From assembly GCA_029204225.1 (NCBI GenBank), contig CM055094.1, positions 12,685,314 to 12,749,313 of the forward strand: a DNA stretch of 64,000 nucleotides, written 5' to 3'. A program made the position numbers and the translations under genes. The notes beneath the pieces were generated by a model that saw nothing but the letters and a program-made list of their open reading frames with translations, searched no databases and was not told the origin of the DNA. Shown one piece after another: positions 12,913 to 23,080 of the stretch (positions within the stretch are counted from its first letter, which is position 1; every line of letters starts with the position of its first letter). This stretch comes from Diphasiastrum complanatum (taxonomy: Eukaryota; Streptophyta; Lycopodiopsida; Lycopodiales; Lycopodiaceae).

Positions 12913-14261
12913 ATGGCTACACATAATCGGAGACCAAGAGGAACCATTGATGCAATCAATATTTGCAATGAAAAAAATGCAGAAGATCAATGGATACCAA
13001 GAATATATCAAAAATATCAATGGATCTTGATGCATCCCTCTGCAAAAGGCTCATTCCGAAAAAGAAAAAGATCAGATAACATATATAGAAGCTCTTGGAA
13101 AGGCAGGATAATGGACTTTAAAGTATCACTTGTCGGTCAACCTATCACGGAAATTTTAGTTCAGCATGCTCATCTTCACAATGAGCTCAACATTCATAAT
13201 CTGAATTTAAATGATAAGAGAAAATGCAATTGTAAGTTTTCATATTTAATTTCTTTAGAGTTAGCATTTTCTTTAAATTATATTTTTCTTGAGATGTTTT
13301 TGCTGGTTTTGTAGATTTGTATCCATCAAATTTTGTTGAATGGCAAACAGTTCAATCGATTGTAGGAATAATCGATGTCATACATTCGGATATCGGTATT
13401 TTACAATATAAAGGTCGTTCTCCAAAATCACTTTTAGAGTCAGGAGTTCTTTTTTTATGATCACACCTATTTTCCTAATAAAAATGGTTTAGTTGGTAGA
13501 TTAGAGCCATATCCTCTGCTAGATTTTTCGAGTGAGGAATGGATTTCTCCTGATGCAGCAATTTCAGAAAGTTTTCGATCTTGGATATATATTGATATTT
13601 AGAGTATATTAAAATGTAACACTGGATCAAAGAATAATAGATTAAGTTGGTATCTACTTGTTACTATTTTTGTTGATTTTTTTTTCCAAATGCAATGTTC
13701 AGAGAACGAAGACAATGTTTATTTGTAAGGACTTGAGTGTTGAAATAATCGTCGAGTTGTTGGATGATAGTTGGGATACAAAACAAAATCAGCAAGTTGA
13801 GTGCAGAGTATGTTACTCATCCATGACCTTTAGATATCACATTGAAAAATAAATGTTCACTTTGCTGCTCTATTATAGAAGATGGATTGAATGTAAAAAT
13901 ATTTGAAAGCCACTTGATCAAGATTTTGGTATAAACCCTCAAGAGCAACTTCAGATAACCGTAAAAAGAAATGACAACATTCTTGCAATGGTTGAGGTTG
14001 AGGAACATTGGTGTCTCAATCACATTCGATCAGAATTAGACATGTTGCAATTCGATCTACCTCAGTACTATCAATTTCGATTGAATGGTGTAAAGGTACG
14101 TTATGTCATATAAAAATATTCTTTTTTTTCTATCTCTAAATGAATCAGTTTCATAAAATATATTAACTAAAACAATTTCTCTTGTGCAAGTAAGAGTAAG
14201 GCAGGAAGAACATATAAAATGCAAAGATATTAAAACATCCATCGAAATTGAAGATCCATAG
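12913..14261 (+). pseudogene. Gene A of compact cassette: multi-exon gene, unrecognised, decayed
   Basis: I do not recognise the family. Exon 1 (12,913-13,231) starts MATHNRRPRG and ends at a strong GTAAGT donor. The acceptor TTTTGTAG leads to exon 2 at 13,315, which continues in phase (NFVEWQTVQ, later FPNKNGLVGRLEPYPLLDF). A frameshift at about 13,450 in a T run and later stops break it. A later exon (about 13,700-14,095) contains LPQYYQFRLNGVK, then a GTACGT donor. The last exon resumes in frame at about 14,195 (RVRQEEHIKC) and stops at 14,259-14,261. The final part, with its NG(x)n-QE pattern, loosely resembles a ubiquitin-like fold; that is a weak inference. The stop lies only 8 bp from the stop of gene B on the other strand. 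Confidence 0.5.
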
Positions 14262-14269
14262 ATTATGAA

Positions 14270-15159
14270 CTATGGAATTTTGTATACATCATTTTTGAAA
14301 ATATATGAACCACTTTTTCTATGAGGCTCTTTCATTTCTATGATGTCCCGTGCAGGGGGTGACGGAAGTAATACAGATAAATCACTAAAAGAATTGTCAT
14401 TCAAAATTGATTCTACCTTTACATTTACAAAATCATCTAAATCATTTCCTAGAACAGGAGGTGGGAAACTAATTTTTATGGGGGTAGGAGGAGACATAGA
14501 TTTTGAAGGAGAAGGAGATATATTAGGAGAGGAAGATTTAGCAGGAGAAGTTAATAATGGAGTTCTGAAAGGAGAAGAAGGAGACTTAGGAGGAGACTCG
14601 GGAAGAGATTGCCTAGCAGATAGAATATCATCCAGAGGAGATGGCTTTAAAAAATCCCTCGCTTTATTAGGAGGGTCATGAGACCTCCTCTTCTTTGAAA
14701 CACTCCCGCTCTGTATACGAAAAACAAACCGGGATGGTTGAGATTGCTTTCATTTTTTCCTCTCTGAATCTTGTTTTGGAGGAGAGGAAGTAGCAGGTCT
14801 AAAGTACTCTGCAAATTTGTCATATATGTCCCGTAGCTGCAACAACAGTATCTGAAAAAAATTTCACTTGGATATGCAGTGTGCAGCGCCTCTATTGCCA
14901 TTACAGTCCATCTCACATCTACAGATAAACTTCTTGTAACCTGTCTGATGGATCTCTGTATGTGAGCTTTTGGAATAAGAAGATTATTGGTCTTCTGTAG
15001 CTTCCGAATATCCTTGAGCTAGGGTGGGTCTCTTCTTCTGCCCCTTGGCCTAGGAGGAGGTGGTGCTGGACGAGACGATGGTGGTGCATTTTTCTGACCC
15101 CCTCTTGTGATTGGGATTTCACCAGGATGGACTCGTGCTGTCTGCTTAGTTTGCGCCAT
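14270..15159 (-). pseudogene. Gene B: histone H3-like (cenH3-like) domain with long Ser/Pro-rich tail, decayed
   Basis: The minus strand starts at 15,159 with MAQTKQTAR, close to the ARTKQTAR tail of histone H3. A proline/arginine-rich linker follows, then an H3-fold segment: LKDIRKLQKTNNLLI, QRSIRQVT, DVRWTVMAIEAL. These correspond to alpha-N, alpha-1 and alpha-2 of H3; LLIPKA and DVRW are more like cenH3 than canonical H3. An in-frame TAG lies at 15,021-15,019, just before the fold. A one-base slip in an A run (about 14,854-14,861) separates the next piece (FSDTVVAATG), which aligns to the end of alpha-2. Alpha-3 is not recognisable. After a further frame change a Ser/Pro-rich tail of about 150 residues runs to the stop at 14,272-14,270. 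The H3 resemblance is direct; function is unknown. Confidence 0.68.
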
Positions 15160-15391
15160 TAGTATCCGATATCGGAACAGCTCGTGATGAAGGATAACTC
15201 AGGTTCAGAGGTCAAGTCGACCGCATCGAACCGATACCTGAAATAAACCTAACCGATAGCTAGTAGCGGATGGATGCGCGTGAGTAAAAGCGGATGGAAG
15301 GAAGTTTATTTCGAACGCGTTGAATGGATATCGCATGGATATAGAGAATGAGAAGAAATTCAAACAAAAAAAATTCAGCGTCGTTTGTCTG

Positions 15392-15399
15392 TTTATATA
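15392..15399 (-). promoter_or_regulatory. TATA box for gene B
   Basis: TATATAAA on the minus strand lies about 235 bp upstream of the gene B start codon. Confidence 0.5.
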
Positions 15400-15785
15400 G
15401 AGAAAATCTGAAATGATTACAATTGTGGTGGTTTGGATGTTTGAGGCTCAGATTACGCTGATGATTACTTTGAGATATTCAAAGGCTTGTCAATTAAATC
15501 AGATTAAATATCAATCTTTCTTCAAAATGATTAGTCGATAATAACCACCACCATTAATTAAAACAAAAGTATGGTCACATCTACAATTTATTCTACAAAA
15601 GTATGGTCACATCTATAGTTTATTGCTGAAATTGACAAGGTTAAGCTATAAATATCTGACCTTTTGGATATCCAATCATAATAATTTTGGAAAATTTCAA
15701 CGTCCATTATTTCATCCAATAGCAAATCGATGCACATATATTGAATGTAAAAACTAGAGAGGCTATTATCGCGCGCTGAACCGAT

Positions 15786-15896
15786 ATTGGAAGATAATAT
15801 GAATGATCAAAACTTGGCTCGATAGATTCTCGTCAGTTGTGGACAATATGAAGAGTCTATCGAATCAAGCTTTGATCATGCAAAATATCCTCCAAT
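15786..15896. other. Long imperfect hairpin (about 45-bp arms)
   Basis: The arm at 15,786-15,830 is complementary, with scattered mismatches, to 15,852-15,896. The core pairs are TGATCAAA with TTTGATCA and TCGATAGA with TCTATCGA, across a loop of about 21 nt. Size and shape fit either a miRNA-like foldback or a small inverted-repeat insertion. Confidence 0.75.
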
Positions 15897-16181
15897 AATT
15901 TTGAAAAAATTTCAAATTTTTTCTCCCTACAATTGCGATTCGACGCTCGCAGTCCAAGTGAAAAATCACTGTCAGCTCTACAGGTGCACTGATCCGATAT
16001 CGAGATGCACTGAAAATATATTGGAACGCATTATGAACGTCTTATGAAAATGTTTAGAATGAACATTATCTCAAAAAAAAAATCTCGTCTTTACGGTCCT
16101 TAAATAGGACGAGAGTTTGTAATGATTCTCCTCGTACACGTTTTTCAATGTTGTCCATTTAATATTTTTTTATTATTTGTT

Positions 16182-16320
16182 TAATAATGATTCAATGAGA
16201 CTAGTGATAGACTATTTAATATATTCCGGCGCAGATACAGATTCTAGGATCAGGGCTAATGATGATTCGTAGAATCTAGTGATAGACTATTTAATGTATT
16301 CTGGCGTAGGTACAAATTTG
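16182..16320. repeat. 75-bp tandem duplication
   Basis: CTAGTGATAGACTATTTAAT occurs at 16,201 and 16,276, with matching flanks on both sides (AATGATTC before, GGCG(C/T)AG after). Confidence 0.85.
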
Positions 16321-16405
16321 TCTCACTTTGATTGGTGGATAAATATAGGTTGTGTTTCTCAATTTATTATTTGACAATGTATGACTGTGATCAACATGAA
16401 TTGGC

Positions 16406-16413
16406 TATAAATA
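16406..16413 (+). promoter_or_regulatory. TATA box for gene C
   Basis: TATAAATA lies about 275 bp upstream of the gene C start codon. Confidence 0.5.
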
Positions 16414-16685
16414 TGGACACCACTCTCCATATTTCGATTCCGTGATCTTTCATTTTGAACTCACTAGTCATTTTTTTTCTTTCTCGCAATATGGAATCGA
16501 CGCGCGCCTTCCCATACAGTGCACGGTCAGATTCATTCAGACGTGCTGAATCGATATCAACCTTTTCTGACGTGTGCTTGCAAAAAATTTCATTCTCGTC
16601 CTAACGATATCGGATCAATGCGCGCATTGTGGTTCATTCCTCTACCAATATCATTCTGTCGCATTGAACCGATATCAGATTCAAT

Positions 16686-18440
16686 ATGGCTAGTTCCTCC
16701 ATGTCCTCAGATAACAAACTTCTGGATTTTTTGAATGCCAGTGACATTCCATCTGAGAGTATTTTGCGAGTATTTTTTCTGCTCCCATTCGATATCGATA
16801 AGCTAGTTTATAAAAATCGTTATAATTTGATTTCTTATCTTGATAATTTTTCTCAGATTATTAGTACTCCTGTTTTGGATATAGATAGTTTTTGTTTCGT
16901 TCATTTTCAGGACCTTGTGCATTCCCAACCATCCTCTAAGCATAAATACAATAGAAAGTACTCTAACTTGCATGACCATTTCAAAAGAAATATATATTGT
17001 GATATCCACAAAAGAATATGTCGCCTTATAATCAAAGGAATGGCTTTTGTCTTTTACATATCTACTGAAATTCCAGATGATGAGTCTGTTGAATCTTAAA
17101 CTGTTCTATTAATCGAAGCATCTGCACTTGCTCCAGTCGATGTAGATGATGCAGATACTGATATAGGGTTTGAAGCTGAAACATCTATGGTTTCAAATTA
17201 TCAAAAAACTCTTTCTCATTCTATAATCCTCTCTGATTCTCTTCCATCTGTATCTCCTGTCAATCAATTAACTCTACTCGATGTTCCCTTATATTTTATA
17301 AATAATGAAAGTTATATTTCATTTAATAATATAGAAGATGTTTTCTCAAAATTTATTAGAATTTTTTGACATTGTTGATTACACACATGATGACCTTGAA
17401 AGTGAGATAGATTATGATAAAGATGGCAATTGAAAATCTGACAATGAGGCCTTGGAGGCCATGATTGAAAAATCTAAAGCTTATGAAAAAACTTTGCCTA
17501 CAGAGGAGGAGTTTTTGGAATTCCAAAAAAAATATCCTCCAAGACCTAGATATATCCCCTCCGGAAATATAGAGGCCATTGGAGTGCATGACATTAGCAG
17601 AGCAAACGTCGTTGAATACAATGATTATGATCTGGTACGTAGACATTATATTGGTATTGATATTGTTCAGTTTTCTTATTTCAAACACTGTGTTAAAGTA
17701 TGAGATTGTAGTGTTATGTATCATTCTAAATTTATTTTCTTTTGTCGTTTATAGGATGCTATTGAAATTGATGCCTTTGGTATGAGACATGGAAGCGTCC
17801 GAGGTGTATCAGCCGGGAGAATGGATGTGTCTTTATCTCATTATTTGAAAAACTTTCAAAATAATGAGATTTGTATATATCATTCATCTTTTAATCCATA
17901 TGCAACCACTATCATTATGGCCATCTAATCATTATCAGTTTGTATAGGAGGCCATAAATGCGCAAGAGGAACATATAAAATAATTTTTGTGAAAAGGGAT
18001 TTGGCTATTAAGATATTGGGTTATACTCTCAATGAGACTACAAAATGATCATCTACAATGGCCCTTTATTCGGGTTACATTGATATGAGCAAAAGGAAAA
18101 ATTTAGAATTTTTGGACTTCATGACAATACCATTCGTCTGAATCTTGAAGAGAATGATAAAGATAACTAAACAATTTTCTATAATAGATTTTTGATATAT
18201 TACAAGGATCTCTCTTTTGTTATGAATTTGAATGCCTTTCGAAATATCGTAATACTTGGCGAGGTTTTAGCTTGATATCTAAATTGTGCTCTTCTATAAC
18301 ACCACTAAAAAAGTTAAACTAAATATTTATTTTTTGAATTGTGTCCTCCATGATTTGTTGCTCTATGAAGTGCTCCCCTTGCTTGCCAATGAGATTTTTC
18401 CATGCCATATTCCTTTGCAAAATAAGTTGCATGATGAAGA
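16686..18440 (+). pseudogene. Gene C of compact cassette: multi-exon gene, unrecognised, decayed
   Basis: I do not recognise the family. The start at 16,686 (MASSSMSSDNKLLDFL) follows a CCGATATC motif and opens a 137-codon frame that ends in a TAA at 17,097. Further pieces follow with stops and slips: an acidic stretch; then about 17,450-17,634, FLEFQKKYPPRPRYIPSGN, ending in a GTACGT donor at 17,635. The acceptor TTTATAG leads to 17,755, giving a phase-consistent exon with FGMRHGSVRGVSAGRMDVSL. Segments to about 18,440 (NAFRNIVILGE, then NEIFPCHIPLQNK after a probable further intron) seem to belong to it. Copia sequence begins directly after. It shares with gene B the start-proximal motif and the divergent promoter region. 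No enzymatic motif is visible. Confidence 0.45.
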
Positions 18441-19485
18441 AGGATGTGCTGCAACTACGTATTGATGGAGGGGGAGAATTCATCTCCACCGAATTCAAGG
18501 ACTTCTAGAAGGCAAATGGAATACATCAGCAATACACTATCAGCTACTCACCTCAGTCCAATGGTGTAGCTGAAAGGAAGAATCGGTCACTCATCGAGAG
18601 TGCCAAAAACTTTTGGGCAAAAGATGTTACTATAGTAGCCTATTTACAAAATCGATCCATCACCAAGGCTCTGAATGGCAAAACACCCTATGAGGTGTGG
18701 ACAGGATCGAAGCCATCACTCAAGCATATTAGAGTGTTTGGATGCATTGCCTATGCTCAGGTTTCTGAAGATTTAAGAAAGAAGCTGGATGACACCAACA
18801 AAAAATCGATCTTCATTGGCTATTCCCCAGATCACAAGGCATACAAACTCTACAACGTGGCCACTCAAAAATCGTTTACTAGTAGAGATGTCATTTTTAT
18901 GAAAGACAAATTTGTCGACCACAACAGAAAAGCTCCATCGACTTCCAATCCAAGAGTTGACAACTTTGAAGACCGAAGTTCAACCCAAAAGATCAAACCG
19001 TTCTAGACAACCTCCATCCTGATTCATGGATGATCCGGCTTGCTATTTCATGTAGGAACCAAACACTGTCTCTGAGGCAATGTCGACACCTGATGTTGAT
19101 CATTGGAAAGCTACAATGGACACTAAATTTGATTATCGTATTGAGAATCAAACATGGACTATTATTGAGCTTCCAAAGGATCGAAACCCTATTTCCTACA
19201 AATGGATATTCAAGGCAAAGTATGGAAGACTCAATCGATACAAGGCGAGGCTTGTTTCCAAAGGCTTCTCCCAGATCCCAGATCTAGATTATTTGGAGAC
19301 CTTCAACCTTGTCGTTAAGCATGCTTCGATTCGCCTACTACTCTCCTTTGCAGCTACAGCCGATCTCGAAGTCCACCAAATGGATGTCCAGACTGCCTTT
19401 CTCAATGGAACTATTGATGAGGAGATCTACATGTCACAGCCAGAGGGATACGAGCTCAAAAGTAAGAAGCACCTAGTGTGCAGAA
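18441..19485 (+). mobile_element. Ty1-copia fragment (integrase end to RT start)
   Basis: Copia motifs run in order: RIDGGGEF and SNGVAERKNRS (integrase), LKHIRVFGC, then ISYKWIFKAKYG and YKARLVSKGF (RT), and HQMDVQTAFLNG. There are a few stops and slips. It ends abruptly at about 19,485, inside the RT domain. It resembles the element at 4590 and may be of the same family. It is inactive. Confidence 0.9.
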
Positions 19486-20797
19486 TTCAGATGTGTTAAA
19501 CAAAGGTTTGCAAAATATCATTGGTATTCATCACCATATCAATGAAATTTATAACTCAAAACATGGCACTTTGTCTTATGATTCCACCAACGATATGTTT
19601 GTAGATTTTAATCATTTACTGAGATTTATTGTAAAGTTTTATGGAATCACAAATGAAAGTGTTGAAAGATTGATATTAGCTATCAAGTTAGATAAATCAG
19701 AAGTAATAAAGGGACAAAAGCTAGAAAGGGTTAGTATTACACTTATGAATGGAGCATTCAGCAATACAATAAACCCATAGAGTCTTAATTTCAGTGTGCA
19801 GTCCAAAAATAACATTTGGTGGTTAGCAGCTTTCCAGGTTTAAATCTATTTTATTGAGTACTAGCAACTAATTCATTTCGAGAATTTATGGTTTTGTGTT
19901 TTAAGGTAATATTGATTTGTTATTATAGGCCTAAGTTTTAAATATATTTGATCGAGTAATAATGTTCAATTCTCTTAAAATAGTCCATGATTTTGTGTTT
20001 CAAACAAGTTTCAAAAGAAGATCATGACATTCTATTTTGGATTTTTAGTAAAACAGATTATCCAGAGATAATTAAGAATCATATGAGCGACACACCACTC
20101 AATGTTCATGGAATAGGTGATTTTAAGGTGGAATGGCATTTGGCTGGAGACCTGAAGTCATTGAAGTGCACGTTCAACATCTCACATGGAGAAAATTCAA
20201 AACATCCATGCCTCTATTGCATGAAAACTACACAAGACATGTCAAAGAGCACGAGAGTTTCAAGGCATATAGAAGATCCAAACTGGAAACTAGTACTACC
20301 AATTTCGCTTAAAAATGTCCACATTTGTACACTACATGGAGAGGTAAGAATTATCGAAAATTTGATATACCTTCATGTTTGGTTTGCCTAGAATAGTAAG
20401 CCAGAGTCATTAGCCAAAAAGGTAATAGCTCGATTGGAGGAAGGTTTATCAAAAGCGGGTCTTCATAAAGGACACACTAAAATACAAAAGGACGAGAAGC
20501 TTTCGGAAAAAATGGGAAACATCCCATGCAAACAAGCATAGGAGGATCCAAAGCTCGTCATTTCTTATCAAATCATTTTGGAAAACCGACTAAAATCCAA
20601 TACTCAATTTGGATAGATGTACTCAATGCCACAAAGGATTTTGAAGAAAAAGGAACAACAAGGATTAAAAAAGTTGAAGTCTGGACAAAGCTTGACAACA
20701 TGGTCAAATTGCTCAGAAAAGATAAACTGTCTGATACTGATGTCCTACTAATTAAGAAATCAACAATTGAGTTTGTAGATGCAGTTAAAGGTGCCTA
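19486..20797 (+). pseudogene. Unidentified transposase-like gene, broken
   Basis: Frames at about 19,478-19,780, 19,987-20,391 and 20,526-20,800 appear to be one decayed protein interrupted by AT-rich, possibly intronic DNA. Landmarks are EWHLAGDLKSLKC followed by CPLYC-like CLYCMK (paired cysteines), CTLHGEVRIIENL, a GLHKGH segment and IGGSKARHFLSNH. The Asp/Cys-pair/His-rich layout is reminiscent of eukaryotic DNA transposases, but I cannot assign a superfamily. No terminal inverted repeats were found. The left junction cuts a copia RT frame; the right end merges with an LTR. Confidence 0.4.
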
Positions 20798-21754
20798 TGT
20801 AGAACAATTGATCAGACAGATCTTGATTCTACTAACAAAGCGCGCAGTTTACTTGACAAAGGATGAGAAAGAAACGAATGCGAACTCAAAACATTTCAAT
20901 TCGTGACCAACTCAAAAGATTCGCGAAGGATTCACGAAATTTATCTTGCAATCAACTCGAAAGATTCGCGAAAGATTTGCAAAACAGTTTCTTGTAGAAG
21001 CTTGTGGCTTTCTTGTTGAAGCTCAAAAGATTCACAAACAGAAATTTGTCGCGAAATTTTTTGTTTCTTGTTCAAATTTCAAATGTCGCGAACGATTCGC
21101 GAAATCTTCTAGATTCTTCTCCAAGCTCACCTGTCGCGAACAGTTTGCAAAAAATTCTGAATTTCTTCTTCAAAGCTTAAAGTTGTCATCTGTCGTGAAC
21201 AATTAAGACGAAAATGTCGCGAGAGACAAGTGTCACGAACAATTCGCGAAACACGAAGCTAAGACGAAGAGATGGACTGTCGCGAATAATTTGCCAACAG
21301 AATTTATTCGACCCTGGAAACAGAGCGTCTATTTGAATATCAATAATTGTAAATGGTTAGATATCTACTGTTACAGAAATAGAAGGCCAAAAGACCTGTA
21401 AATAAAAGGCCAAAAGACCTATCCTATAGCAATATAAATACATGTGCACTACTCATTGTAACTCACTCAATCAGAGACACAACAGCGAGATAAGACAACA
21501 AGAGATGTATATTGATGATTCAAATTCAGAATTATAAATTCGTATTTGATCAATAGTTTCTATATGTCTAAAAATTATCTTATGTTATCTCTTAATTCCA
21601 CATATTATTTCCGCATGCATATTCAATCAGAGCAAATACTGTTCTTTTAGTAAATAGATCAGATACAGACCCGATTGAAGACACTGATATTAGCCTGATT
21701 TATTCAAACTCTCATCGTGTTCTCTATGGAAGAATAATTACTTTTTTTCCTACA
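20798..21754 (+). repeat. Copia 5' LTR rich in TCGCGAA motifs
   Basis: The boundaries are TGTAG (20,798) and CTACA (21,754), a perfect short inverted pair, with a primer-binding site starting two bases later. Between about 20,915 and 21,290 at least eight TCGCGA(A) motifs occur. A TATA-like ATATAAATA lies at about 21,432. The right end is certain; the left end is inferred from the TG..CA match. Confidence 0.65.
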
Positions 21755-21755
21755 A

Positions 21756-21767
21756 TGGTATCAGAGC
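21756..21767 (+). other. Primer-binding site (tRNA-Met type)
   Basis: TGGTATCAGAGC lies directly downstream of the LTR end, with a related TGGTATCAGAAC about 35 bp later. Confidence 0.9.
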
Positions 21768-23080
21768 ATACGAAATTAAAACTGATACAGTGGTATCAGA
21801 ACGAATAAGAGTCGATATTGTAGTATCTTCACACCCCTCTCAGCATTCTTCATACATCCATCATCAAGCCGCTATCTGGAGGTTATTCAGAAATAGAAGA
21901 TGTCGTCGGTCATCAATATTTAGGCTTAGATCACTACGATCCTGGATCCAGAAGTTTCAAGCTACTTGATTTGGAAATTAAAGACTTCACTCTTATTGAA
22001 GGGCGAAGGTCTATGGCAATGGGTAGAACCAATTGAGGAGAAGCCAGTAGCTATCCTGGCAAAGAACTTTGAGAATGAAGTTTAAAAAATGACAAAGCTA
22101 TAGCAATTATTGCGTCTTCAGTGCATGACAATATAATGCTAGATCTTACATCAATTTCAAACGCAAAAGATTTATGGGAAGAATTGCAAACCACGAATGA
22201 GACTCGATCTTGTAATCAGATCATGTTCTTGGAAGACCAATTAACTTACCTATAGTGGGACGACAAAGACCTGAACACATTCGTATGAAATATTAAACAT
22301 CTGTTTATTTCCTTGCAAAATTCTGGCACAGAAAATACAATTTCTAAGGATAAATAATGCAGAAGATCAGGTCACACAAAAGATAAGTGTTGGTTAAGTC
22401 CAAAGATTGAATGCATTCATTGTCATAAACGAAGTCATGCAACAATAGACTGTTATCAGAATCCCGGAAACAAAAAGGAGTATAATCAAAATGAACCTTC
22501 AGATTCAAACTATGTCAAAGACAAGGCAAAATGCTCCGAAGCAGCAGAAGACAGGGCAACAAGGAACTCAGCAACTTATGTTAGTGCTGATCTATATTGT
22601 TCATCTAATTCAATTCAAAAAGTAGTACTTGATTCGGGAGCCACCTCACATTTTGTTTCCTCGAAACAAATTTTGTCTGAGTACAAGAAGACGAAGTATT
22701 CGAGATTATTTATACTTGGAGACGGTTCTAAATACGTGGTTGATGGAACTGGTGTATTATGGCTGGACACAAATCAGGGAGACAAGAAACTGGAAGAAGT
22801 TCTCTATGTCCCTACTCTTGACAAAGATCTTCTATCCTTAGCTAAGATAGTCGATACAAGCATGTCAGTAACCTTCACAAAGAACTCTTGTAGATTATTC
22901 GAGAAAAATTCTGATAACCTGGTTGCTAAAGACAACAGAGAAGGAAATTTATATCACCTGAACATTTGAACAAGAATCGAACAAGCGAATCAAACTCAGG
23001 AATCAACAGATAAATTGTGGCACAAGAGGCTATGCCACATGGTACCAAGCCAACAAAAGTTAGAGAATTCAAAGAGTCAA
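21768..23080 (+). mobile_element. Ty1-copia element, gag to gag-pre-integrase, decayed
   Basis: This is the internal region of the element primed at 21,756. Gag pieces (about 21,950-22,330: LWQWVEP, KDLWEEL) lead to a zinc knuckle (about 22,410-22,455, CIHCHKRSHATIDC). The protease active site is at about 22,632 (VLDSGATSHF), and the start of gag-pre-integrase is at about 23,015 (KLWHKRLCHM). It then passes abruptly into a second, different gag at about 23,080-23,120. Several stops are present. Confidence 0.88.

Larger units (their letters stand above)
15160..16685. promoter_or_regulatory. Divergent intergenic region of genes B and C with repeated CCGATATC motifs
   Basis: This 1.5-kb non-coding interval contains about eight variants of CCGATATC, at about 15,166 (full palindrome CCGATATCGG), 15,226, 15,251, 15,781, 15,991, 16,548, 16,604 and 16,671. 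The outermost copies lie just upstream of the two start codons, in similar context. A 35-bp tandem duplication lies at about 15,563-15,630 and a 75-bp one at 16,182-16,320. It looks like a shared bidirectional promoter. Confidence 0.5.

Noticed and set aside
12913-18440. Direct assignment of the cassette to a known virus or giant-virus family
   Set aside because: The histone-like gene invites it, but introns are present and no capsid, polymerase or ATPase motif was seen, so there is no basis for naming a virus group.
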